Made by a program: the position numbers and the translations under genes. DNA of 64,000 nt from Poecilobothrus nobilitatus (lineage: Eukaryota > Arthropoda > Insecta > Diptera > Dolichopodidae), in contig OX352773.1 of the NCBI GenBank assembly GCA_947095535.1, positions 85,594,670 to 85,658,669 on the forward strand, in the 5' to 3' direction. Shown here piece after piece: positions 25,386-34,573 of the stretch. Below the pieces are notes generated by a model, which was not told the DNA's origin, searched no databases, and was given only the letters and a program-made list of their open reading frames with translations. Numbering within the stretch: position 1 is the stretch's first letter; every line of letters begins with the position of its first letter.

Positions 25386-26231
25386 ATAGCACCATCTTAA
25401 TAGCTGGATACCCTTTTGCGGAAGTTTATCCGATTTTATAAAAACAAATTTTTTTGAAGCTGTTAAATTTAGTTGCAATCATTTACATTTTTTTAATAAA
25501 AAATAATCTCCGTTCCTAATAATTTTTCTCGATCAAGAAAATGTTACCTATCAAATCTGTTTTGTTTCTGATGCTTTTCAGAATGTTGCGTTTACATTTG
25601 TGTTTTGGCAAATATGTATTAATTTAATAAATTAATATAAATTTTATTTTAATAAAAATGTATTAAGTTTCCGATAGTTCCGATTTCCGATAGTGAAAAT
25701 CTTAATTTTTTTTTTCTGAAAGAAGTAATTTTTCGCTACTAATCATCATCTGGTGTCGAAATTCTCATGAACATTAATTTTAAATTGAATGAACGAATGC
25801 ATTCTTTTTTTGTTCTGTTATGATTTCTCTCTGACTGTTAAATGCAATATATTATTCTGTAAAGTATTATTTTTGAATTAAAAACTTTAAAAAGAGTCTC
25901 AACCGATTTTAAACTAACAATTTATTATAATTTCAAATGTCCTCGAAAGAATTGTACATTTTCTAGCGTTTTCTCTTAGGGCATTCGTCTTCATTCAATT
26001 ACGTTGCACAGAGTAGGTATAGTTTCAACTTTTATTTTATAATTCATTTTTTATACGTTTGGAAAAATGTTTTTTTTACTTTAAGAGTAAGAGTTAAAAC
26101 ACACTTTTGTTTTTAATATAGATATGTGTTATAAATCATCTGTTTTGTTTAAAATACTAATAACCTAAATATAAAACTTAATAATTAATTTTTTTTTCTA
26201 TTTTAATTCTTTTTTCTTTTTCTTTTTGTAG

Positions 26232-26243
26232 ATGGCAGTCTAG
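26232..26243 (+). CDS. dpr7: Candidate dpr microexon (12 bases)
   Basis: Twelve bases, atggcagtctag, lie between a strong pyrimidine tract ending ttgtag and a perfect gtaagt donor. In the phase of the flanking dpr exons (phase 1 in, phase 1 out) they add Asp-Gly-Ser-Leu between DVK and AARAKILG in the Ig1-Ig2 linker, without a stop and without changing the frame. Read alone the bases contain a stop (tag), but not in this phase. The position is in the correct intron. In my memory of fly dpr7 the linker joins without these four residues, so it would be an alternative or lineage-specific exon. A chance match cannot be excluded in AT-rich intron sequence. Confidence 0.5.
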   Translation: MAV

Positions 26244-26924
26244 GTAAGTTTGCTTTATTTTTTCTAAATATTTTTTATTAAATTTCATTTGTTAAAGTTC
26301 TTTTAAAATAAATATTAAAAATTTTAAGTTTTCCTTATCTTTCAAAAATTTTTATTTTTAATTTTAATCTACCATTTCCATTTTTTTTTTTTGAATCTAT
26401 AATATTTTTTATGTTCATATGCAGTGAAGTAAAATATTTTTCATTTAATCTTATAGAAACAAAATGTGGTACTGTTTTGTAAATTCAAAATAAAACTATC
26501 CGTCTATACAAAATTTATTTTATCTTCAAATTTTCCAAAAGAATTTAAGATACTTTTTTTAAAACTTCTGTAAAAAAATCGAATTTTTCATTTTTTTTCT
26601 AAAAGTTTTAAAAAATAAATTAAAATACTTTAGATAAAGCATCTAGAAAAAAAGGAAGAAGCAGTTTATTCAGAAGTATTGCTTCAGAAGTGTAACATTC
26701 AGTCATAGACTCATGCCGCATGGGACGATCCTCATTAACTGTGAGAATATTTTTAGATTTTCCTAAGTTTCATCAAGCTAAACTATCTTAGCAGCATAGT
26801 TTTACATTTGAATTTATGCAAAACATATTACTTTTATACAACTCTTAAATTCTTCCTAATTTTTCTTTTTATATATGTATTTTATTTTGTTGTTTAATAA
26901 ATATACATGTGAAAAAATCAAATT

Positions 26925-26985
26925 ATGAGAAACTTTAGAGTTGGTTACAAAATCAAGCTTATCGCTTTTTCCGAAAATATACAAG
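26925..26985 (-). repeat. Family B repeat fragment, reverse orientation
   Basis: Carries the tttagagttggttacaaaatc block and the gctttttccgaaaatat block of family B. Directly after it, cagtgacagggg resembles the end of the element at 12698-13388, so this may be a worn relative of that element. Confidence 0.6.
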
Positions 26986-26999
26986 CAACTCAACACAGC

Positions 27000-27340
27000 A
27001 GTGACAGGGGATGTACAGCGCTATATTAAATATTTTAATTGAAAAAATGCACTAAACTCAACCGAAAAAATTAACTATGTAATGAAAAAAAAAAAAAAAA
27101 AAAAATAGACAAATTCCCAAAACAAAATGAACTACATACTTAATCCCTAAAAAATATGCATTAATCCCTAAATTCTAAAAATGAACTAAGCCAAAAAAAA
27201 AAAACTAACTGCATAATCATCAAGTTAAATTTTAGTATTTTTGCTTTGGCGTTAATTTATTTTTGTACTTGGAACTTAGAGACTTGGCGTTTAATTCATA
27301 GCGCCATATTAGTATAAGCCTTTACTGTTATTTCCTTTTA
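27000..27340. other. Low-complexity stretch with a possible inverted-repeat pair
   Basis: gcgctatattaaat near 27019 and atttaattcatagcgccatatt near 27293 are loosely inverted, and cctaaattc/aaatccc words recur between them. It may be another decayed MITE. The evidence is weak. Confidence 0.3.
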
Positions 27341-28039
27341 AAAAAAAAAAACATTATATACTATAAAATAGCTACAATAAACAGAGCAAAAGAAAATATT
27401 GTGTACTGGATATTAAAAACAACTTATTAGCAGAATTTAGAGTTTCGATTAAGATAAGATTACATTGGAAATGAAAGCTATAACTTTTTATTTTTTGGAA
27501 AAAGGAAAATTTATCCTGTACAAATTAATTTTCTAATATTTTTAAATTAATGATGACATCTTGAAAAGTTTACGATTTATTCTTATTACTAAAAATTAAT
27601 TTTCCATACCGAAAGGTATTCATAGTATTATGTATGAATGAAGGTATATTATCATAGTGATCAAAATTTTATTAACCTCGAACAAATATTAATTGTTAAT
27701 TTTATTAACAATTTAACAAATATTAAAATTATATTGGTTTTTCCAAAAGAAAATGTTATCTTTTGTTTATAGTCAGTCACACATGATAGATTATATTCAA
27801 ATAATAATATTATTTATTTAATTAAATTTAGGGTCTACGACACATTACTGAAAAAAAAAAATATCCCGAACGAAAAAATCCGGAAAAAAAATATTTCCGA
27901 ATGATTTAAAATCTTTAAAAAAAAAATCGAAAAATACCAAAATGCCGAATAATATAAAATCTCGAAAAAAAAAAATCTTGGATTAAAATTATTTGTTTTT
28001 GGAATCACCATAATATATATATACAATGCAACTTCTACA

Positions 28040-28193
28040 ACTCGTACTTTCTAAATGTTTGGAAATTGGGTGGAGTGAAAGAGAATTCGAGTAATTAAAG
28101 AGTTTTTTTAGAGACTTTAAAAAAATTGCACAAAGCATAATTAAATTAATATTTTCTTTTAAAGATAAATATTTTAATTTTCTACCGGCCATT
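28040..28193 (-). pseudogene. Pogo/CENP-B-type transposase N-terminus, relic
   Basis: On the minus strand the sequence reads MAGRKLKYLSLKENINLI, close to the (M)xGRKLKxLSLKEKxxLI opening of pogo/Tigger/CENP-B-like HTH-psq DNA-binding domains. A different frame downstream reads EFSFTPPNFQTFRKYEL, which resembles the recognition-helix part (EFGIP.STLST..KN). A frameshift and a stop separate them from any further domain. No DDE catalytic region is present in the element, so it is non-autonomous. Confidence 0.6.
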
Positions 28194-28619
28194 TTAATTT
28201 TCAAATTTACAACGAACACAAAAAATATGTTATTTGCCTGTACTGAATGTTTATAACTGCCAAATGTGTAAACATGTACAAGTATGTACCTACATGCACA
28301 TCACGTTAACAAATAATGATGAAAACTAAAACAGAAATGAGAGGATGATAACAAAAAAACAAAAAGATTAACAAAAGTTATATTTTGTTTTCAATTAAAT
28401 TTAACAAAAAGTTCGAGTTAAGGAAACTTTTTTACTAATATTAAATAGTACGAGTAAGAGAAAAGTTCGAGTTAAAGAGATTTTCGAGTAAGAGAAACTA
28501 ATTTATATAAACAATTGAAACAACATTTCAAATGCATCAAAATAGTGTGAGTTCAGGAGAAGTTCGAATTTAGGAAGGTACGAATTAGGGAAGTTCCATA
28601 TATGGTAGGTTACAAAATA

Positions 28620-29010
28620 TAACAATTCTGGAAAAAGAGGAAACCCTCTCTGATTTTGAATCCAACTCTAAAAACCCTTCTAATTCAGAATATGGCATTT
28701 AGATGTATATACAAAAATATTCTGGAAAAATGGAATACTCTGGATTTCGAATCCAACTCTAAAATTCGCTAATTCAGAATGTCTCATATTCATCATATTT
28801 CCTAATTCAGAATGTCTCATATTTATATACATATTCTGTAAAAGACGTATAACTCTGATTTTGAGTCCAACTTTAAAATACCTCCTAAATCAAATCAGAA
28901 TCTAAATTCAGAATCTAACATATACATATTATATATATGTATATATTTTTTGTAAAAAGCGTATAATCTATTTTTATATCCAATACTCTAAAATCCTTTT
29001 TTATATTTTT
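28620..29010 (+). repeat. Family B repeat, tandem array
   Basis: Three to four units spaced about 80-110 bases apart, each with a gattttgaatccaactctaaaa block, a cctaattcagaat block and a tattctg.aaaa block. The same unit occurs near 1740, 12895 (reverse), 40225, 42115 and 51480. No coding potential. Confidence 0.75.
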
Positions 29011-29160
29011 TTACATATGTACTTATTTGAACAGAAATTCCTTGATTTCGGTATTTTTGGTTTTCAGGATTTTCTTTTTCGGGATTTTTTCCAACAAATT
29101 TTATTTCGAGGTTTTTTTTTTCGGGATTTTTTTTTTTCAGCAAAGTGTCATGCACCCCTA

Positions 29161-31121
29161 AATTTATTGTATTTGACTTAAATTAAAGTTTGTTTTCAGA
29201 ATTTTAAAATTTTAATACAAAAAAAACTAAGTAGTTTGGTTTAGTACCTATAATTTGTTTAAAAATTTTTACCTGGAATTTTGTATTGATTTTATAAAAA
29301 TCTTTTAATTATATGATACAAAAATATTTAGTATTTAAAGTAATTCTAAAATATTTCATATTCATTTTCTCTTTTTTACACCAACTATAACTATATTAAC
29401 ACGCGTATTATCGATTTATGTTTGATAATTATTTCAATATTGCTATAATGCATACCGGTAAAAATTGCCATTAGTGAGTTGCTATTTATTTTAATTTAAA
29501 AAGCATAATCCGTTTTAGAAAAGGTAAGATTAAATCTGTAACGAATCCCTATATATACTATTTAAGTATTAGCAGAACAAGTTAAATATACTGTTTGTGA
29601 TTTTAAATACCTCTCGAGTCGAAGTTTAATTAGAAATTCTTAGAAAACAACAACAATAATTTCATAACAACAGCTTTTATAAAATATTTTTCTTTTTTTA
29701 TAATTAAAATTTTCTTTATAAATTGGATACCATTTATTCGATACTTTTTTACCATAATAATATTATAATCTCATTCATATTCGAACGAAAATTAAACTAG
29801 CGAATGAAAATAATGAATGCGGTAAGTTTAAAATAAAAAAAAAATATATATATATATGTATATGTATATGTTTACATTAAGAAAATTTGTGAAATATGTG
29901 TTTTGTAAAGTAAGAACAATTAGGAAAATTTTTTCAAAATGAAATCATTAAAAAAAAAAAATCCTTAATAATACACTTATATGTACCTTACTTGTTTCCG
30001 TAATTTAAGAAATTTAATTTTGTCCTTTTGACGAAACAAAAATTTTGTTTTGAATTTTCCAATTATATTTTTGCAATTATTTGCATTTCCTTTTAATTTG
30101 TTATTCTTAATGGATAGATGATACTTATAATATGTTCCTAAATCCATTCTTAATTTTTTTTTTTTTTCATTTTGTTTAAAACACTTTGATAGTATTATTA
30201 ATTAAAATAGAATGCACCGAAGTCATTATCCCTTTTTAATGGTTAAAATATTAATTATTTTAAACGAGTTTATAATGTAAATTAATTGAAAGGATATCCT
30301 GTGACTGCATTGATTAAATTAATGAAGCTATTCTTTTAATTAAGTGATGTGGATTTACATGGAGGTTATCATTAATTTCAAATTACTGATTTAAAACAGT
30401 ATAAGTATATATATACTGGAAATTGGATGCCTTCTATTAAATATAATGGATACGCTAAATTATTAATATAGATATATAAAAGCCAAGATAGTTAGTTTTT
30501 AGTTTTTGAAGATAGTTTTAATTTAATTTAGTATCTCACAGTAAAAATAAATACAAATATCTTTAAATTTTTTTTATTTATATGTAATTTAAAGTTTTAC
30601 CCAATATTAAATTTTTTCTTAGATTTTATACCTATTTTAAATGTTTAAAATATGCTCTACGGTACATTAGTTTTAATTTTATTTTATTTCTTTCTGAAAA
30701 AAAAAAAGGACAGCAATAAACTTCAATTAAAAGAAATTTAATCAATTTGATGCAGAAGATTCCTTAAAAAATTTCTAATGACAATTAGGATGAATGCAGA
30801 AAAAAGAAATAAGACGTTTTGTTTTTTTTTCTTGAAATAAAATGAAATCAACACCATGAAAAGTCCAAGAATAAAAAAAAAACATTTCTTTTCTTTAACG
30901 AGATCCTTTTTTTTTTTAGTTCTTTATATTCATTTCCTTTTTGTTTTTTTTTTTGCTTTTGTAATTAAATTTTTTTTTTCTCTTTTGTTTCTTTGACTAT
31001 TAGTACTGTCATTATCATTTACATTAGTAATTTATGTTTTTATGTAATTTTATACATCTATATGTTAATTTTATATATAATGTTAATGTGTTTGTTTTAT
31101 TTTCTTTTATGTAATTTATAG
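29161..31121 (+). other. Rest of the large dpr intron, nothing recognised
   Basis: AT-rich with homopolymer runs. It ends in aatttatag, the acceptor of the first Ig2 exon. Confidence 0.6.
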
Positions 31122-31224
31122 CGGCTCGAGCTAAAATCCTTGGATCTACAGAAGTCTTCGTTAAGAAGGACAGTACAATATCATTAGGATGTTCAGTTAA
31201 TATTCATGCATCTTCAGTTTTATG
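31122..31224 (+). CDS. dpr7: dpr-family gene, exon for first part of Ig domain 2
   Basis: 103 bases, entered in phase 1 after ttatag and left in phase 2 at gtaatt. It encodes AARAKILGSTEVFVKKDST then ISLGCSVNIHASSVLW, visible residues 127-161. Cys 150 is the first disulfide Cys and Trp 161 the core tryptophan of Ig domain 2. ARAKILG is the standard start of a Dpr second Ig domain. The tryptophan codon is split across the intron (TG|G), which fixes the join with the next exon. The donor is the weaker gtaatt form. Confidence 0.92.
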
Positions 31225-32165
31225 GTAATTAATTTTTTTTTTTGTTTTGTTTTACTTAAATTTACAATTGTTTATTGGGGATGACTTTTAGAATAATATT
31301 ATAATAGGAGAGTTTTGTAAAGGTTGTTTTTTTTTTATTATTTTAATTACTGAAATAGAGTTTTTATTTTTTCTTTTGCTTGAGCCTCATTTATTTTACT
31401 TAAGTATATTATTTTCATCTATTCTTTCTCTTAATTAAATAACTACTTTTTATAATTTGTGGTTGGCGAAAAATTTCTTTCTTTTAAGTTCTTTTTGTCA
31501 TTTTTAAATATCTTTTTAAGTCCTTAAAGTATAATGTTTAAAGTTGTTTAAAAAAAAAAACATTTTTTTTTTTAAATTCAAGTGAGAATTAAGAATTATA
31601 AACTTATAATTTACCATTTGCAGAATATTACAACTTCTTGAAAAAGAAGTGGCCAAAAAGAGATGAAGAATAGTGGAAAATCTTGGTCGGAAATAAAAAA
31701 AATTGGCTCAATATAGGGAAAATTGTGAAACTCCTATGTTCTCTAAGGGAATGATAAATGTGATATCATTTTTAATTCCGCTTAATTTACCGATTTTCCG
31801 CTGATCTCAAACTTTTTGTAAAAAGACAATAAGTGAATTAAATCTATCAAAGAAAAAATACCACTGCATTACAAAAAATTATAATTTATTGTCTTTGGAA
31901 TTCAGTTTAAAATAATTTTTAATACAATATTATACTACTAGATTTAATATAATCATCATTTTGCATTTAGTTATAGTTTCCTCTTAAATTAAATATCGCA
32001 TAAGTAAACAAATAAAACACACATAATTAAAATATTGCGGAATATCCTTAAAATATTTTATTCTAATTTTTAAATATAAAAATTTCCTTTTTATTTTTAT
32101 TTTTCATTTACATTTGCACATAACAATTACTAAAAATAAATGTTCTTTTGATTACTTTATATTAG
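31225..32165 (+). other. dpr intron within Ig domain 2
   Basis: 941-base phase-2 intron, AT-rich, gtaatt to atattag. Nothing else recognised. Confidence 0.85.
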
Positions 32166-32353
32166 GTATCATAATGATCATGTAGTTGATTTTAATTCAA
32201 TACGTGGTGGTATTAGTTTAGAAACAGAAAAAACTGATTCAGGTACAACAAGTCGATTGCTATTAACGAGAGCATCACTTAAAGATTCTGGAAATTATAG
32301 TTGTGTACCAACAATGGCAATACCAGCATCTGTTCAAGTACATGTCCTGAATG
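32166..32353 (+). CDS. dpr7: dpr-family gene, exon for second part of Ig domain 2
   Basis: 188 bases between atattag and gtaagc. It encodes YHNDHVVDFNSIRGGISLE, TEKTDSGTTSRLLLTRASL, then the KDSGNYSCVPTMAIPASVQV block and HVLN (visible residues 162-223). D201-S-G-N-Y-S-C207 is the F-strand motif and Cys 207 pairs with Cys 150. N204-Y-S is a glycosylation sequon. The RGGIS..TEK..TTSRLL and PASV.VHVLNGE(H/Q)PAAMQT blocks are Dpr hallmarks. The ISLETEKTD.GTTSRL.LTRASL wording is closest to my memory of dpr7. The frame is intact. Confidence 0.95.
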
Positions 32354-34427
32354 GTAAGCATCTATTGTTTTTTTTTTCTTGATACATTACAATAGCAAAG
32401 TTTAATAATATTATACGACTATCGATAGGTAAATGTATTTTATTATTTTTACTTTGAAATTTTGTTATTTTTTTGAAATTTTGCCAATTATATTTTAATA
32501 AAAATTGAAATTTGATAGTAAGTAATCCAAAAATCATTGGAGTGATTTTTTTTTTTTACAACTAAACACTAGGAAGTAGTTCCTGTATACATAATATGTA
32601 GGTTTAATTAAATGGGGGGAAAGGAGGAAAGGAAATTTATTAAGGGAAATAAAATTGGTTAAAATGAATAGAAATACGAGGAAGAATACGAGGAAGCCTT
32701 TGTCAACTCTTGGATACCTATAATATTATTTTTTTAATTTTTTAGTATTTTAAAATAATTTGGGTGAATTTTTTATTTTCTAGAACTATGGGTTGTACAT
32801 ATATTCAAACTACATGTTATACATTCTTCAAAAGCAGATTCTAACCTTCCACTTATAACTTTTCCAAATGTGCTATAGTACCATTTAATACTAAACGACA
32901 AATGTATAGTAATTTATACTAAGCATATATGTATTATAATATATCATTCATTCATCAGTGACATATACGATATGTAAATAACTGGGGGGGATAACTGGTA
33001 ATTTTTGGAAGAAGTAAGTCCGGAACCCTATATAATTAAGAAAACCGGTTAACACACATAAAAATATATTATTGAACCTTTAATTTTTATGTCTTGCCGA
33101 AGAAAAATGTGTACAGGTGCCTAAGTTAAAGGTGTTTAAAAAATAGCAAATTTTCAATTTTTGAGCCCTAATAGCTCATAAACAAGGGGTGGTCCGAAAA
33201 AAATTTTTAAACTGAAAGCGTTCCGGAGTTATAAGGATAGAAAAATGTTGCAAGTTTGATTTTCACATAACGGTAAATAAAAATACTAAATTTAAAAAAA
33301 TTGTATAATTTTGATACTAATTTACAAATTCAAAAAAAATACCTGTCGAATGACGTTTTCTGATTGAAAAAATCTTAAGCGTGAGACATATTCGTTTAAA
33401 AATAAGTTTTTTTAAAAGTTTGAGGGGCTGTAGCTCCGTAACGAGTGGAGCTACAGAAAAAAGTTGTTAATAATAAAATTAATATTTTTATGATATCTAT
33501 CAGAATATAAAATTTCATGTCTCTATTTCAAAAAAAATGTGCGGATCTAAAAGTTAGGTGTTCGAGAGCTACCCAAAGTTTTGGTCGGATCTCAACCAAA
33601 AAAAATAGGGAACCTACAAATTGTTGTAAGAATATTTTGTATTAATTTCAAGACTCTAGCTTTCTTAGTTTTTGAGTTATCTTGCTGACGGACAGGCGAA
33701 CGGACAAAGCTCAATCGACTTAGAATTTTTTTCTGATCCGATCCATACCTTTGAAGGTATATCTAGCTAGCTTATTTCGAGGTGTTACAAACGGATGAGT
33801 CATTTTATTATACCCGATCCTTATCGTACGGGTATAATAAAATAAATTTTTAAAATCAATCTTTATTAATTGAAAATTATCCTTGTAGCAAATAACAGAG
33901 CACTTGTTTACTTTAACTGAAAAGTTATCCAAACTTAAATTGAAACAAAATTTCTTACAATTTTATGACAATATTAATAATCAGGTAGTTAGTAAACTCA
34001 GCAACATCACAAGTTCCACATTTAGAAAATTTCGACAAAAATTTAAAATTTTAAACTCCTTAAGGTTTTGAGAATTAGAAAAAATTACCAAATTATTTTT
34101 GATATAGACGTCTGATTTGACTCTAACAAGATATTTATGGTAAACTGATATTCTATAAAAGAGTGATAAATGTTATGGCATTAACTATATAAATTTCATT
34201 CATTAACAAAAACTTCTTTAATCGTTTCTTCAATTTTATAATATAAGTACGATATTTAAATTATTAAAACTAAAATTCGTTAAATTAAAAAAATTACATA
34301 ATAAACTTATACTTAAATATTATTTTAATTTTGTTTTTCCTTTATATACGTATATATTAAATTATATATCCATATAAATACATATATCAAAAATTTTATT
34401 AAAAAATATTTCACATTAAATTTATAG
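32354..34427 (+). other. dpr intron before the terminal exon
   Basis: 2.1 kb phase-1 intron, gtaagc to tttatag. Contains a reversed family A repeat at 32990-33845; otherwise AT-rich. Confidence 0.85.
32990..33845 (-). repeat. Family A dispersed repeat, reverse copy with tail
   Basis: Read on the minus strand it follows the 56380-57430 copy: gtccgt repeats, gagctacagcccctcaaac, cattcgacaggta, aatttaccgttatgtgaaaa, ataactccgg, gagctattagggctcaaaaa, taggcacctgtacacattttt. Its outer end (33650-33845) adds a tail (tcaatcgacttag.., ttatttcgaggtgttacaaa, ending cgggtataa) that the other long copies lack, so it may show the full end of the element. The tail resembles tails common in Drosophila dispersed repeats (from memory). 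Non-coding. Confidence 0.75.
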
Positions 34428-34573
34428 GTGAACATCCTGCAGCAATGCAAACTGGTGGTAGTGATTCATATAGAAAATATTTGCATAATAAATCCATTTA
34501 TTGGAAAATAATAGCCGCATTGTTTATCCTAGGAAATTTACGTTTATTAAATATCAATTCTGGTAAGGAATAA
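34428..34573 (+). CDS. dpr7: dpr-family gene, terminal exon with stop
   Basis: Enters in phase 1 after tttatag, giving GEHPAAMQTGGSDSYRKYL, then HNKSIYWKIIAALFILGN, and ends LRLLNINSGKE with stop TAA at 34571-34573. GEHPAAMQ is the usual junction after Dpr Ig domain 2. Residues 247-264 form a short hydrophobic tail, with small residues (GGSDS, 233-237) just upstream. This is consistent with a GPI-anchor signal, as reported for Dpr family members, though a short transmembrane end is possible. N244-K-S is a sequon. A possible internal donor, ctg|gtaagg at 34563, could bypass the stop to an alternative end. Confidence 0.9.

Larger units (their letters stand above)
27831..29158. mobile_element. 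1.3 kb TA-flanked element with inverted ends
   Basis: The left end (27831-27870) and the right end (29119-29158) are imperfect inverted repeats: ggg(g)t, gacac, tt.ctg, an A-run and tcccga align in order. Inside each end the word (t)cccgaaaaa recurs. TA lies immediately outside both ends (27829-27830 and 29159-29160), which fits the Tc1/mariner/pogo superfamily. It contains a pogo-like HTH fragment (28040-28193, minus) and family B units (28620-29010). The minus-strand frames near 27835-28219 belong to it. Confidence 0.7.
17140..31121 (+). other. Large dpr intron between linker and Ig domain 2
   Basis: A 14 kb phase-1 intron. It holds a long SINE (19209-19878), a 98-base MITE, an 83-base-arm inverted repeat, the candidate microexon (26232-26243) and a 1.3 kb TA-flanked element. 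The remainder (17.2-19.2, 19.9-23.8 and 29.2-31.1 kb) is AT-rich with only homopolymer runs and small duplications. Confidence 0.8.
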
